A stretch of DNA of 64,000 nucleotides, taken from positions 5,654,501 to 5,718,500 of the forward strand of contig NZ_CP067395.1 in NCBI RefSeq assembly GCF_017355525.1, read 5' to 3'. The translations under genes were made by a program, and so were the position numbers. Positions within the stretch are counted from its first letter, which is position 1; each line of letters starts with the position of its first letter. This DNA is from Lysobacter enzymogenes. GTDB taxonomy: Bacteria; Pseudomonadota; Gammaproteobacteria; Xanthomonadales; Xanthomonadaceae. A model generated the notes under the pieces. That model was not told the origin of the DNA and searched no databases. It saw only the letters and a program-made list of their open reading frames with translations. Shown here one piece after another: positions 36,387 through 48,066 of the stretch.

Positions 36387-36488
36387 ATTGAGCGAAGGTG
36401 CACAAGCTCGATCAGGCCGGATCGCAGCTGTAGGGTGTATGCGGCGGCCGTGCGAATCCGCAACTGCGCCGCAGACGCATCCGCGGTG

Positions 36489-36520
36489 AAAAAAGAAGGC
36501 CCCGCATATGCGGGGCCTTC
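36489..36520 (-). terminator. gcvP terminator
   Basis: A 26-base palindrome at 36495-36520 (GAAGGCCCCGCAT with its complement) is followed on the - strand by a run of six T. It lies 23 bases after the gcvP stop. Confidence 0.88.
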
Positions 36521-36543
36521 GTTCTAGCGCGATCCGCCGAAAC

Positions 36544-39402
<2,859 letters not shown>

Positions 39403-39424
39403 GGCAGGGGGCGTCCTAAGGCAA

Positions 39425-39440
39425 CGTGCGGTGCCGCACG
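39425..39440. other. Short hairpin between the glycine riboswitch and gcvP
   Basis: CGTGCGG pairs with CCGCACG around two bases. It lies 22 bases upstream of the gcvP start codon on the transcript, a plausible part of the expression platform that could affect ribosome access. Confidence 0.45.
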
Positions 39441-39444
39441 CGAG

Positions 39445-39613
39445 GCGCCCCTCTGTCCTTTTGCCTGAGAGTTTGGAAGCGTGCTGCGGCCCAGGCCGCT
39501 TGGGGGAGGGGTGGGCCGCTGGGGCCGCTCCTGTCCGCGCTCGCTTCGTGCCCCTTCGGCGCCGGTTCCGTCCGCGATGACGCTGCGGCCGGGCGGTCTC
39601 TCCAGAGTTTTGT
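39445..39613 (-). ncRNA. Glycine riboswitch (apparently single aptamer) upstream of gcvP
   Basis: Reading on the - strand, the conserved parts occur in order: CTCTGGAGAGACCG at about 39610-39595, GCGCCGAAGGGGCA at 39562-39549, and AAACTCTCAGGCAAAAGGAC ending at about 39455, followed by AGAG. These are the P1/P2 start, the internal loop and the P3 end of the glycine aptamer. Only one complete aptamer can be seen; the family often has two in tandem. Glycine binding would switch gcvP on. It lies about 45 bases before the start codon. Confidence 0.9.
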
Positions 39614-39942
39614 ACACGCGACGGTATAGGGCCTGAGCGATTACGGGCGTTGCGCCTTCGGCAGCGGCCGGCCGGGAGGCCCGGGCGGTCGCTTCTCCCA
39701 CCGCGTGGTCGAAGCGGGGATTATAGCCGGTGGCGGGCGGGGGTGGGGGGCGGCCAGCTCCTGTGGGAGCGGCGCGAGCCGAGACCGCGGAACCACGCTT
39801 GCGGCGCGACCGGCTACCCCGCGGTCGCGGCTTGCGCCGCTCCTACAGGGGGCTGCGGACAGATTGGTACAAGGTCGGGAGCCGTCGGCCGCGCCGCGCG
39901 GGAGTATGCTGTCGCCCCCCATTCATGCGATGAGGTCCGGCG
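39614..39942. other. Divergent region between gcvP riboswitch and VOC gene
   Basis: It holds the probable gcvP promoter (TATACC at about 39624-39629 on the - strand is a weak -10 candidate) and a palindromic repeat at 39761-39848. No gene is supported. Confidence 0.4.
39761..39848. repeat. Imperfect long inverted repeat, GTAGGAGCGGCGCGAGCCGCG family
   Basis: Arms at 39761-39789 and 39820-39848 are the GTGGGAGCGGCGCGAGCC type and its complement with several mismatches. Other members: 41696-41784, 60070-60144, 62005-62063. Confidence 0.8.
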
Positions 39943-40383
39943 ATGGCCGAGCGCCCGTTCCGCCTGCTGCAACTCGACCACGTGGTGCTGCGCGTGCGCG
40001 ACCCCGCGGCGATGGTGGCCTTCTACTGCGAGGTGCTCGGTTGCAGCGTCGAGCGGCGCCAGGACGAGATCGGCCTGATCCAGTTGCGCGCCGGCGATTC
40101 GCTGATCGACCTGGTCGACGTCGAGGGCAAGATCGGCCGCCTCGGCGGCGCCGCGCCGGGCGAGCAGGGCCGCAACATGGACCACCTGTGCCTGCGCGCC
40201 GAGCCGTTCGACCGCGACGCGATCGCCGCCCACCTCGCCGCGCACGGCGCGCGCGTCGGCGATTTCGGTTCGCGCTACGGCGCCGAAGGCGAGGGGCCCT
40301 CGCAGTATCTGTTCGATCCGGAAGGCAACATGGTCGAGCTCAAGGGCCCGCCCGATGTTCCCGCCGATCCCGCACTGAAATGA
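39943..40383 (+). CDS. VOC (glyoxalase/bleomycin-resistance) family protein
   Basis: 146 residues. One VOC domain: LLQLDHVVLRVRDPAAMVAFYCEVLGC at the start, IDLVDVEGK in the middle, NMDHLCLRAEPFD and the C-terminal QYLFDPEGNMVELKGP with a metal-binding Glu. Metal ligands of the betaalphabetabetabeta fold are H13, H62-like and E in MVELKG. Such proteins include lyases, dioxygenases and resistance proteins; substrate unknown. It is 12 bases upstream of an MFS exporter gene and co-transcribed with it, which may suggest a toxic-compound handling pair. Confidence 0.9.
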   Translation: MAERPFRLLQLDHVVLRVRDPAAMVAFYCEVLGCSVERRQDEIGLIQLRAGDSLIDLVDVEGKIGRLGGAAPGEQGRNMDHLCLRAEPFDRDAIAAHLAAHGARVGDFGSRYGAEGEGPSQYLFDPEGNMVELKGPPDVPADPALK

Positions 40384-40395
40384 GCCCTGCCTGAA

Positions 40396-41664
40396 ATGAG
40401 CCACGACGCCGCCACCGTCAAAGCCCCGATCCCGATCCGCCGCCTGGCCCTGCTGCTCGGCGGGCTGGCGATGTTCGGGCCGTTTTCGATCGACACCATC
40501 TTTCCGGCGTTTCCGGCGATGGGGGTGGAGCTCGGCGCCGACAAGCTGCAGATGCAGCAGACGATCAGCGTGTATCTGGTCGCTTATGCGTTGATGAGCA
40601 TCGTGCATGGGCCGCTGTCGGATGCGATCGGGCGGCGCAAGGTGATTTTGGGTGGGTTGGCTATCTTTACGTTGGCTTCGGCGGCGTGTGCTTTGGCCGA
40701 CGATCTGCCTGCTTTGCTTTTCTTTCGCGCGGTCCAAGGTTTGTCTGCTGGTGTTGGCCTGATCGTAGGCCGCGCCGTCATCCGCGACCTGCTGCACGGC
40801 GACGACGCGCAGCGGCTGATGAGCCAGGTGATGATGATCTTCGGCATCGCCCCGGCGATCGCGCCGGTGATCGGCGGCTGGATCCTGGGCTGGTCGCACT
40901 GGCCGGCGATCTTCTGGTTCCTGGTCGCGTTCTCGGTGGTGCTGTGGCTGGCGGTGGCGACCTTGCTGCCGGAGACCCATCCGCCGCAGGCGCGCCTGCC
41001 GCTCAAGCCCAAGCGCCTGCTGCGCGACTATTTCGCGATCTGCCTCAATCCGCGCTTCCAGCGCCTGACCGCGGTCGGCGCGCTGAACTTCGGCGCGCTG
41101 TTCCTGTACATCGCTTCGGCGCCGGCGTTCGTGCTCGATCTGCTCAAACTCGGCGAACGCGATTTCGCCTGGTTCTTCGTGCCGACCATCGGCGGCATGG
41201 TCGCCGGTTCGTTCGTGTCCGGGCGCGCGGCCGGCAAGGTCAGCGGCGACCGGCTGGTCAACATCGGCTTCGCCTTCTGCGCGCTCGCCATCGTCGTCAA
41301 CCTCGGCTACAACCTGTGGACCGACGTGCCGCGGGTGCCGTGGGCGGTCGTGCCGATGTGCATCGGGGCGTTCGGCATCGCCCTGGTGTTCCCGATCGTG
41401 ACCTTGTCGATCCTCGACATGTACCCGCATCAGCGCGGCTCGGCTTCGTCGTTGCAGGCGTTCACGGGGTTGGTGTTGAACGCGGTGCTGGCGGGGGTGA
41501 TCTCGCCGATGCTCAGCGACAGCGCGATCCATCTGGCGATCGCCGCCTCGTGCCTGACCGCGGCGGGGTGGTTGTTCTGGCGCTGGGAGGCGTGTGTGTC
41601 GCGCAATCGCGTGGCGCGGGTGCCGGAGGATGCGGTGGTGGTGGAGCCGCAGGATTCGTTGTAG
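40396..41664 (+). CDS. Bcr/CflA-type MFS drug exporter
   Basis: 422 residues with twelve predicted membrane helices. The signature of the 12-helix drug:proton antiporters is present: FGPFSIDTIFPAFPAMG in helix 1, GPLSDAIGRRKVILGG as motif A between helices 2 and 3, and RAVQGLSAGVGLIVGRAVIRDL for motif B/helix 4-5. Members export bicyclomycin, sulfonamides, chloramphenicol or small peptides. The VOC gene directly upstream may detoxify or bind a related compound. The C-terminal tail (RVPEDAVVVEPQDSL) is short and cytoplasmic. Confidence 0.9.
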   Translation: MSHDAATVKAPIPIRRLALLLGGLAMFGPFSIDTIFPAFPAMGVELGADKLQMQQTISVYLVAYALMSIVHGPLSDAIGRRKVILGGLAIFTLASAACALADDLPALLFFRAVQGLSAGVGLIVGRAVIRDLLHGDDAQRLMSQVMMIFGIAPAIAPVIGGWILGWSHWPAIFWFLVAFSVVLWLAVATLLPETHPPQARLPLKPKRLLRDYFAICLNPRFQRLTAVGALNFGALFLYIASAPAFVLDLLKLGERDFAWFFVPTIGGMVAGSFVSGRAAGKVSGDRLVNIGFAFCALAIVVNLGYNLWTDVPRVPWAVVPMCIGAFGIALVFPIVTLSILDMYPHQRGSASSLQAFTGLVLNAVLAGVISPMLSDSAIHLAIAASCLTAAGWLFWRWEACVSRNRVARVPEDAVVVEPQDSL

Positions 41665-41695
41665 CGGCGGATCGCCGCGTTTGCGCGATGGATTT

Positions 41696-41784
41696 CTGTA
41701 GGAGCGGCGCGAGCCGCGACTGCGAAACCTCGCTTACGGCGCAAACAGGCAAGCCCGCAGTCGCGGCTCGCGCCGCTCCTACAG
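41696..41784. repeat. Perfect 29-bp inverted repeat of the GTAGGAGCGGCGCGAGCC family
   Basis: Arms 41696-41724 and 41756-41784 are exactly complementary and separated by 31 bases. It lies between two rightward genes, after the MFS stop. Confidence 0.92.
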
Positions 41785-41937
41785 TCGGATCCCCGCCATC
41801 GGCCAAGGCCGGCAAGCCCGCCCGCTTCGCCGAGGACTAAGCTGTAGCCCTCGCGGCGCGCAACGCGCCGCACCGGCAGCCAGGCCGCGCCACGCGCTCC
41901 CCAGCCATGTGCATACGCTCATGCAGGAGGCGCCGCC

Positions 41938-42846
41938 ATGGCCCAACGCAGAACCTTCCATTTGTTCGATGTCTCGGTGCGTCGGCGCATCGAGCTGAGC
42001 CCGTCGATGCTGCGCTTCGTCTTCGCCGGCGATTGCCTGGCGCAGGCGCGCAGCTTCGGCCCGGACCAGCGCATCAAGATCTTTTTCCCCAACGAGGCCG
42101 GCGAACTCAGCGTGCCGCGCGGCGAGGATTGGTACGCGCGTTACCGCGACCAGCACGAGGCGCAACGCGCGCCGATGCGCACTTACACCATCCGCGCGCT
42201 GCGCGAGGACGCGTGCGAGATGGATGTGGATTTCGCGGTGCACGGCGACGCTGGGCCGGCGTCGCGCTGGGCCTTGAATGCGCGGCCAGGCGACCGGGTG
42301 GTGTTGATGGCGCCGCATGCCAGCCAGGACGACAGCGGCGGGGTCGAGTGGCAGCCGCCGGCGGACGTGCGTGAGGTGTTGCTGATCGCCGACGAAACCG
42401 CGCTGCCGGCCGTGGCCGGGATTCTCGAAGCGCTGGCGGCGCAGGCGCAGCCGCCGAAGGTGCGCGCTTATATCGAAGTGCCGTTGCGCGGCGATGCGGT
42501 GCCGCTGCACGGGCCGCGCGACATGCAGGTTCATTGGTTGCCGCGCGCCGAGCACAGCGATTCGATTGCGGTGGATTACGGCGCGCGGTTGGTTGCGGCG
42601 ATCCGCGCGGCGGAGCTGGCGCCGGCGCGGGCGCATGCGCAGGAGCCGGTGCTGGCCGAGATCGATATAGACCGCGAGATCCTGTGGGAGCAGGCGGCGG
42701 CGACCGCGTCGGATTTCTATGCGTGGATCGCCGGCGAGGCCGGGGCGGTGATGGCGATCCGGCGGCACTTGGTCGGCGAGCGCGGGTTCGACAAATCGGC
42801 GATCAGTTTTATGGGGTATTGGCGCAAGGGACGGGTGTTGGATTAG
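41938..42846 (+). CDS. Siderophore-interacting protein (ferric-siderophore reductase type)
   Basis: 302 residues starting MAQRRTFHLFDVSVRR. The FAD-binding beta barrel shows MRTYTIRAL (RxYTxR motif near residue 80) typical of ViuB/SIP proteins. The NAD(P)H-binding domain follows, with REVLLIADETALPAVAGILEAL, and it ends in FDKSAISFMGYWRKGR, which is conserved in the family. The enzyme releases iron by reducing Fe(III)-siderophore in the cytoplasm. No siderophore genes are adjacent. An ATG-proximal ribosome site is CAGGAGG at about 41921-41927. A repeat-containing gap follows. Confidence 0.93.
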   Translation: MAQRRTFHLFDVSVRRRIELSPSMLRFVFAGDCLAQARSFGPDQRIKIFFPNEAGELSVPRGEDWYARYRDQHEAQRAPMRTYTIRALREDACEMDVDFAVHGDAGPASRWALNARPGDRVVLMAPHASQDDSGGVEWQPPADVREVLLIADETALPAVAGILEALAAQAQPPKVRAYIEVPLRGDAVPLHGPRDMQVHWLPRAEHSDSIAVDYGARLVAAIRAAELAPARAHAQEPVLAEIDIDREILWEQAAATASDFYAWIAGEAGAVMAIRRHLVGERGFDKSAISFMGYWRKGRVLD

Positions 42847-42953
42847 GCGGTGTGTTGGGAGTGGTGGGGCTTTGTTTGTGCTTGTGTCGTTGTTGCAGTT
42901 GCGAGTGGCGAGAAGCTGCAATCAAGAGCTTCCGTCCGCAAGCGGCCGGGTCA

Positions 42954-42977
42954 CTTTCTTTGTCTTGCCAAAGAAAG
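42954..42977. repeat. Inverted repeat of a dispersed intergenic element
   Basis: CTTTCTTTG and CAAAGAAAG separated by six bases, followed by GTAACCAAAGAAAGGCG. The element is of a kind seen in many Xanthomonadaceae intergenic regions. Confidence 0.55.
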
Positions 42978-43174
42978 TAACCAAAGAAAGGCGCTTTCCT
43001 TGTTTTCGAATCAAGAGCCACTAAGGTTCGATGCCTGCGCAGGGATGCGGGACAAGGGCCATCCTGGCCCGGTCCCGCACGCGCGCATCCATGCGCGCGC
43101 CCTTCGGGTCTACGGTTGCCTGTGGCGAGTTCGGGACGGCGGGGGGAGCAAAGAGCAACGGCAATCGCAACAGC

Positions 43175-43213
43175 AAAACGGGTTCCGGCTTTCGCCGGAA
43201 CCCGTTTTGATTT
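43175..43213. terminator. Strong bidirectional terminator
   Basis: A perfect 15-bp stem (43175-43189 with 43194-43208, loop TTTC) with A-run and T-run on both sides. It probably serves the leftward phospholipase operon and also rightward transcripts. Confidence 0.9.
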
Positions 43214-43288
43214 TTGCTTCTGCCTCAGCGTCCGGTGGGGACGGCTCGCGACTTGCTCGCCGAAGATACGACGAGAAAGCCGCGTCGC

Positions 43289-45379
43289 TCAGATCAACCC
43301 GGGATCGGTGATGCCGTGCGCGCCGGTCTCCACCCGCCCCGCGATGCGGCGGTAGTACTCCGGATCGTTGGCGTCGGTCAGCACGAAGTCGTACCACTGG
43401 CAGCTTTCGTCCAAGCGCAGCGGGCGATAGCGCAGCGAGCCGGCGCCGAGGCGTTCCAGGCGTGGTTCGTATACGCCGTACTGGTCGGCCAGCTCCAGCC
43501 GCAGCGGTTTGCGGCCGGGGTTGCGCAGCGCCAGCACCAGCTTGCGGTGGCGCAGGCGCAGGTCGGGGATGGTGGTCGCGCTGGGGTTGGCGCCGTGCAG
43601 CGAACCGCGGAATTCGCGGAAGAAACCGTTCGGGCCGAACACCTGCAAGGCGTAGGCGCGCGCGCCGCCGCTGCGCAGCAGCCAGTCGCCGTTGAGCGAG
43701 CGGCCGGCTTCGACGGTGTAGCGGCGCGGGATCGCGTCGGGGTCGAGCAGGTCGTAGACCTGGAACACCGCCGCGGCGCGGCCGCTGTTGCCGAAGTTCA
43801 GGCGCAGCGAGCGCGCGTCGCGGTCGAAACGTTCGCCGACGTGCAGGTCGTACGGCAGCGCGCGCGAGGGCTTGATGCCGGGCTGCTGCTGGGCCGCGCT
43901 CGGCGTCGCCGGCGGTTTCGGCGCGGGCAGCTTGCTCTGCTCGGCGACGATGCGGTCGGCGTCGCCGGTGTAGGGCAGGCTCGGGATCGGTTCGTTGTTC
44001 GGGTTTTCGAAATTGAACGCGGTGGTGAGGTCGCCGCAGACCGCGCGCCGCCACGGGCTGATGTTCGGTTCGATCACGCCGAAGCGCTTTTCCAGGAAGC
44101 GGATCACCGAGGTGTGGTCGAACACCTGCGAGTTGATCCAGCCGCCGCGGCTCCACGGCGAGATCGCGTACATCGGCACGCGCGGGCCCAAGCCGTAGGG
44201 GCGGTCGTAGTAGATCGCCGGGTCCGCCGAGGTGCCGTGCGAGGGGCCGCTGCGGGCGGTGTGGTGTTCGCCGCGCAGGTCGACGGTGGAGCCGCCGATC
44301 GGCTTGCGCTGCGCGTCCAGCGACGGCGGCGACGGCGGCGGCATGTGGTCGAAGAAGCCGTCGTTCTCGTCGAAGTTGACGATCAGCACGGTGCGCGCCC
44401 ACACCGCCGGATCGGCGGTCAGCGCGTCGAGCACGCGCGCGGTGTAGTCGGCGCCCCAGATCGGCGCCGACGGGCCGGGGTGCTCGGAGTACTTGGCCGG
44501 CGCGACCAGCCACGACACCTGCGGCAGCTTGCCGCTGCGCACGTCGGCGGCCAGGTCTTCCAGCGTCCAGGTCTTCAGCGCCTTTTCCGCCAGCGCCGAA
44601 CCCGGCGCCGCCGCGCGGAACTGGCGGAAGCCTTCCAGCGGGTTGTCGGAGAAGTTGTCGTCCATGTCCTGGTACAGCTTCCAGCTCACGCCCGCGCGCT
44701 CCAGGCGCTCGGGATAGGTGGTCCAGAAGTAGCCTTCGCCGGCCGGGCCGGAATCGTCGAAGGTGTTGACGATGGCGGGGCCGCCGCGGTCGGCGGCGGG
44801 ATTGTTGGTGCCGGTCCACAGGAACAGGCGGTTGGGATTGGTGCCGGTCTGCTGCGAGCAGTGGTAGGCGTCGCACAGGGTAAAGGCGTTGGCGAGCGCG
44901 TACTGGAACGGGATGTCGGCCTCGACGTAATGGCCCATCGAGCGCTCGGTCTTGGCCGGCAGCCACTGGTCCATCTTGCCGTTGTTCCAGGCCGCCTGGG
45001 CATCGGGCCAGGTGTGCGGAGTGCCGCCGATGCGCTGCGCGCTGGTGGTCTTGGTGTCGATATGCCAGGGCTGGATTTCGCGGCCCTTGGCGTCGGTCTG
45101 GCGCCACACCGGGCGGCCGCTCGGCAGCGGCGCCGGGAACCGGTCGCCGAAGCCGCGCACGCCGCGCATCGCGCCGAAGTAGTGGTCGAACGAGCGGTTT
45201 TCCTGCATCAGGATCACCACGTGCTGGACGTCGTGCAGGGTGCCGGTGACGCGCGCGGCCGGAATGGCCAGGGCTTTCTGGATCGAGGGCGGGAACAGGT
45301 TCAGGGCGAGGCCGGCGGCGGTGGCGCCGGCGGCGCCGCGCAGGAAGCCGCGGCGCGAAGCATCGTGTTGGTCGGTCAT
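43289..45379 (-). CDS. Phosphocholine-type phospholipase C, Tat-exported
   Basis: 696 residues starting with a twin-arginine signal (SRRGFLRGAAGATAAGLALN). Catalytic features of the acid phosphatase-like phosphoesterase family: HVVILMQENRSFDHYFGAMRGVRGFGDR at about 50-80 (metal-binding and nucleophile region) and later VNFDENDGFFDHMPPPSPP. Two C-terminal repeats of about 100 residues follow, as in PlcN/PlcH. The enzyme cleaves phosphatidylcholine or sphingomyelin outside the cytoplasm, releasing phosphocholine. It lies 129 bases downstream of a permease gene and a Rieske oxygenase gene on the same strand; together they suggest use of choline from host or prey lipid. The length matches the family. 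Confidence 0.92.
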   Translation of the reverse strand: MTDQHDASRRGFLRGAAGATAAGLALNLFPPSIQKALAIPAARVTGTLHDVQHVVILMQENRSFDHYFGAMRGVRGFGDRFPAPLPSGRPVWRQTDAKGREIQPWHIDTKTTSAQRIGGTPHTWPDAQAAWNNGKMDQWLPAKTERSMGHYVEADIPFQYALANAFTLCDAYHCSQQTGTNPNRLFLWTGTNNPAADRGGPAIVNTFDDSGPAGEGYFWTTYPERLERAGVSWKLYQDMDDNFSDNPLEGFRQFRAAAPGSALAEKALKTWTLEDLAADVRSGKLPQVSWLVAPAKYSEHPGPSAPIWGADYTARVLDALTADPAVWARTVLIVNFDENDGFFDHMPPPSPPSLDAQRKPIGGSTVDLRGEHHTARSGPSHGTSADPAIYYDRPYGLGPRVPMYAISPWSRGGWINSQVFDHTSVIRFLEKRFGVIEPNISPWRRAVCGDLTTAFNFENPNNEPIPSLPYTGDADRIVAEQSKLPAPKPPATPSAAQQQPGIKPSRALPYDLHVGERFDRDARSLRLNFGNSGRAAAVFQVYDLLDPDAIPRRYTVEAGRSLNGDWLLRSGGARAYALQVFGPNGFFREFRGSLHGANPSATTIPDLRLRHRKLVLALRNPGRKPLRLELADQYGVYEPRLERLGAGSLRYRPLRLDESCQWYDFVLTDANDPEYYRRIAGRVETGAHGITDPGLI

Positions 45380-45508
45380 GGCGATCCGGGCGAAGTTCCG
45401 CGCTGAGGCGGAGGCTGGGGGAAGCGGCGGGCAGCGCCGCTGTCGCAGCGTGCTGCGCGCGTATGGCAGTTCGGTGACGCGAAGCGCGCAGGTGCGCGCA
45501 GCTGTGCG

Positions 45509-46807
45509 CTAGCGCGCGCCGGCTTGCGACGCGCGTCGCAGCCACAAGCGAACGGGTACGCCGGCCAGCAACAGGATCGCGCCCCAAAACAGCGCGTCCA
45601 GGCCGATGCCGGCGAGCGCGTACACGCTGAACGCGAAGCCGCCGGCGGCGGCGATGCGGCTGCCGCGGCCTTCGCCGCGGCGCAGCCATGCGGCGCTGCC
45701 GGCCAGATACGGCACCAGCGTCGCCGCGGTCGACAGCAGGATCGCGAACACGAACACCTGCACCAGCGAGCGGCTGTAGTTGGCCAGCACCAGCGCGCTG
45801 GCCAGGCCGCTGCCGGCGAGCACGCCGAACCATGGCGTGCCGCGCGCGTCGACCCGCGCGAACGCGGCCGGGAACACGCCGTCGCGCGCGGCCGCCAGCG
45901 GCAGTTGCCCGGCCAGCAAGGTCCAGCCGTTGAGCGCGCCGAGGCACGACACCGCCGCGGCCGCGGCCATCGCCAGGCCGGCGGGCGCGCCCCAGTAGAA
46001 CGCGGCGGCGTCGGCCATCGGCGCGGGCGACGCGGCCAGCTGCTGCGCCGGCAGCAAGCCGACCACGACCGTGCAGGCCAGCACCGTGGCGACGCCGGCG
46101 ACCAGGGTGCCGAGCACCGTCGCCAGCGGCACGTTGCGGCGCGGGTCGGCGACCGCGCCGGCCGGCACCGTCGCCGCTTCCAGGCCGAGCAAGGCCCACA
46201 GGCACAGCGCGGCGCTGGCGTGCGCGGCCTGCCACAGCGGCTGGCCGCTGGGATTGAACGGTTCGAACGCCTGGCGCAGGTCCAGCCACCACACCCCGAC
46301 CGCGCCGAACAGCAACAGCGGCGCCAGCTTCAGCGCGGTCGCCGCCACTTGCAGCCGCCCGGCTTCGCGCACGCCGGCCAGATTCACCGCCGCGCACAGC
46401 CACAACGCGGCGAGCGCGCACGCGGCCGCGCGCAGCGGCGTCGCGGTCGCCGCCGGCCACAGCGCGCCGAGGCTGCCGGCGAAGGCGATCGCGATCGCGG
46501 CGTTGGCGCACCAGATCGAGATCCAGTAGCTCCACGCCACCGCGAAACCGACGCCGTCGCCGAACGCGTTGCGCGCATAGGCGTAAGGCCCGCCGCTGCA
46601 CGGCCAGCGCATCGCCATGCGGGCGAAGGTGAAGGCCAGCAGCAGCGCGCCGGCGAGGGTGACCGCCCAGCCGAGCAGGCTGGCGCCGCCGAACGGCGCC
46701 AACGCCGCCGGCAACAGGAACACGCCGCTGCCGATCATGTTGCCGACCACCAGCGCGGTCGCCGTCCACGGTCCCAGCGGGCGCGCGCTCGCGGGACCGG
46801 CGTTCAA
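45509..46807 (-). CDS. APC family amino acid/amine permease
   Basis: 432 residues with about twelve helices. The start appears to be TTG at 46807, 4 bases after the Rieske stop, with GGAG upstream. GNMIGSGVFLLPAALAPFG is the helix 1 unwinding motif of APC transporters, and GGPYAYARNAFGDGVGF follows in helix 3. Similarity is to the YjeH/AdiC-like branch, which moves amino acids or polyamines. Operon position between a choline-oxygenase-like gene and phospholipase C suggests transport of a choline-related amine or amino acid, which is inference. Confidence 0.88.
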   Translation of the reverse strand: MNAGPASARPLGPWTATALVVGNMIGSGVFLLPAALAPFGGASLLGWAVTLAGALLLAFTFARMAMRWPCSGGPYAYARNAFGDGVGFAVAWSYWISIWCANAAIAIAFAGSLGALWPAATATPLRAAACALAALWLCAAVNLAGVREAGRLQVAATALKLAPLLLFGAVGVWWLDLRQAFEPFNPSGQPLWQAAHASAALCLWALLGLEAATVPAGAVADPRRNVPLATVLGTLVAGVATVLACTVVVGLLPAQQLAASPAPMADAAAFYWGAPAGLAMAAAAAVSCLGALNGWTLLAGQLPLAAARDGVFPAAFARVDARGTPWFGVLAGSGLASALVLANYSRSLVQVFVFAILLSTAATLVPYLAGSAAWLRRGEGRGSRIAAAGGFAFSVYALAGIGLDALFWGAILLLAGVPVRLWLRRASQAGAR

Positions 46808-46811
46808 GCGC

Positions 46812-47945
46812 TCAGCGCTCCGCGCCGGCGGCGGCGCGGTAGGCCTCGCGCAGCAATTCGTGGAAATGGTGCACGGCGTTCTCGCGCAGCGGATTGAGCC
46901 GCCCGGAGAAGTAGGAACCCGAGGCCAACCCGCGCTGCACGTCCTCGCAGATGGTCAGGTCCTCGATCTGCACCTCGTCGCTGAAAACGCGGTCGGCTTC
47001 GCGCCTGGCTTCGCCTTCGTCGCTGTCGTCGGGCGAATAATAGAAATCGAACTCGACCCGGCAGCGGCCGACGCCGAGCGGCACGACCCGGTTGGTCTGC
47101 AAGCGCCCGGGCAGGATGTTGAGCATGGTGTTCGGCCACATCCAGTAGTACAGCGCGTCGCCGTTGCCGTACAGGCCGTCGCCGCTTTCCAGCGGGCTCC
47201 ATTGGTAGGAATACCAGCGCGCGGTTTCGGTGATGTAGCTGCGGTAATCGAGCAGGCGGTTGAGGCCGGGATGGATGTGGGGGACGTGGTAGCCCTCCAG
47301 GTAATTGTCGACGTAGACCTTCCAGTTGCACGCCACCTCGTAGCCGACCCGGCGGTGATGGCGGTAACCGGCGAGCCCGCGCGCGTCGCCGATGCGTGCG
47401 GCGATGCCGGCGACGAAGTCGTCGAAGTCCATCGCCGCGTCGCTGGCGGCGAACACCAGGCCTTGCCAGACCCGCACCCGCAATTGCGGCAGGCGCACCG
47501 ACGCCGGCTCGAAATCCGGTGCGGTCTGCATCTCCGGCGCCGAGCGCAGCACGCCGTCGAGGCCGTAGGTCCAGCCGTGGTAGCGGCAGCGCAAAGAGCG
47601 CGCGGCGAGGCCGTCGCAGTTGGCGATCGGCCCGGCGCGGTGGCGGCAGACGTTGTGGAAGACGCGGATGTCGCCGCTGCCGCTCTCGCCGCCTTCGGCA
47701 TCGGCCCCGCGCACCGCGATCACCGGCAGCCCGGCGAAATCGGCGACGACGTGGTCGCCGGCGCCGCGCAACTGGCAGACGTGGGCGATCAGCTGCCAGC
47801 CGCGGTCGAAGATCGCCGCGCGGTCGAGCGCGGCCATCGCCGGTTCGGCGTAGTAGTGCGCCGGCAGCGCGGTGGCGGTGGCCAGCGCCTGCGGCGCGAG
47901 CTCGGAATCGGCGGACGGGGGCGACGTGGCGGCGGGCTCGGTCAT
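46812..47945 (-). CDS. Rieske non-haem iron oxygenase alpha subunit, choline/betaine-type candidate
   Basis: 377 residues from ATG 47945. The Rieske [2Fe-2S] site is C100-x-H102 and C120-x-x-H123 (NVCRHRAG, RCRYHGWTYGLDG). The catalytic iron site follows with CNWKVYVDNYLEGYHVPHIHPG, giving H220 and H223 plus a later Asp. NYLEGYHVP is frequent in choline monooxygenase, GbcA and carnitine oxygenase enzymes. A reductase partner is not adjacent. The downstream permease (4-base gap) and phosphocholine phospholipase C support a quaternary amine substrate; direct proof is missing. It is the first gene of the leftward cluster. Confidence 0.9.
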   Translation of the reverse strand: MTEPAATSPPSADSELAPQALATATALPAHYYAEPAMAALDRAAIFDRGWQLIAHVCQLRGAGDHVVADFAGLPVIAVRGADAEGGESGSGDIRVFHNVCRHRAGPIANCDGLAARSLRCRYHGWTYGLDGVLRSAPEMQTAPDFEPASVRLPQLRVRVWQGLVFAASDAAMDFDDFVAGIAARIGDARGLAGYRHHRRVGYEVACNWKVYVDNYLEGYHVPHIHPGLNRLLDYRSYITETARWYSYQWSPLESGDGLYGNGDALYYWMWPNTMLNILPGRLQTNRVVPLGVGRCRVEFDFYYSPDDSDEGEARREADRVFSDEVQIEDLTICEDVQRGLASGSYFSGRLNPLRENAVHHFHELLREAYRAAAGAER

Positions 47946-48066
47946 GGCCGCAGTATCGCGCCGGCGCGGCCGGCGGCGCAAAACCGCGGCCGCGCGGCCC
48001 GGACTGGCCGCCGCTCCGGCGAGGGTGGCTATACTGGCCCTCTCCACAAGTCTGCAAGGGATTGTC

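Larger units (their letters stand above)
42847..43288. other. Converging intergenic region with a dispersed element and terminator
   Basis: It contains an inverted repeat CTTTCTTTG/CAAAGAAAG at 42954-42977, part of an element type common between genes in Xanthomonadaceae, a GC-rich hairpin stretch near 43050-43110 and the terminator at 43175. No coding gene is supported. Confidence 0.55.

Noticed and set aside
43214..45406. 730-residue + strand frame opposite phospholipase C
   Set aside because: Shadow; it begins inside the converging region and has no ribosome site or motif.
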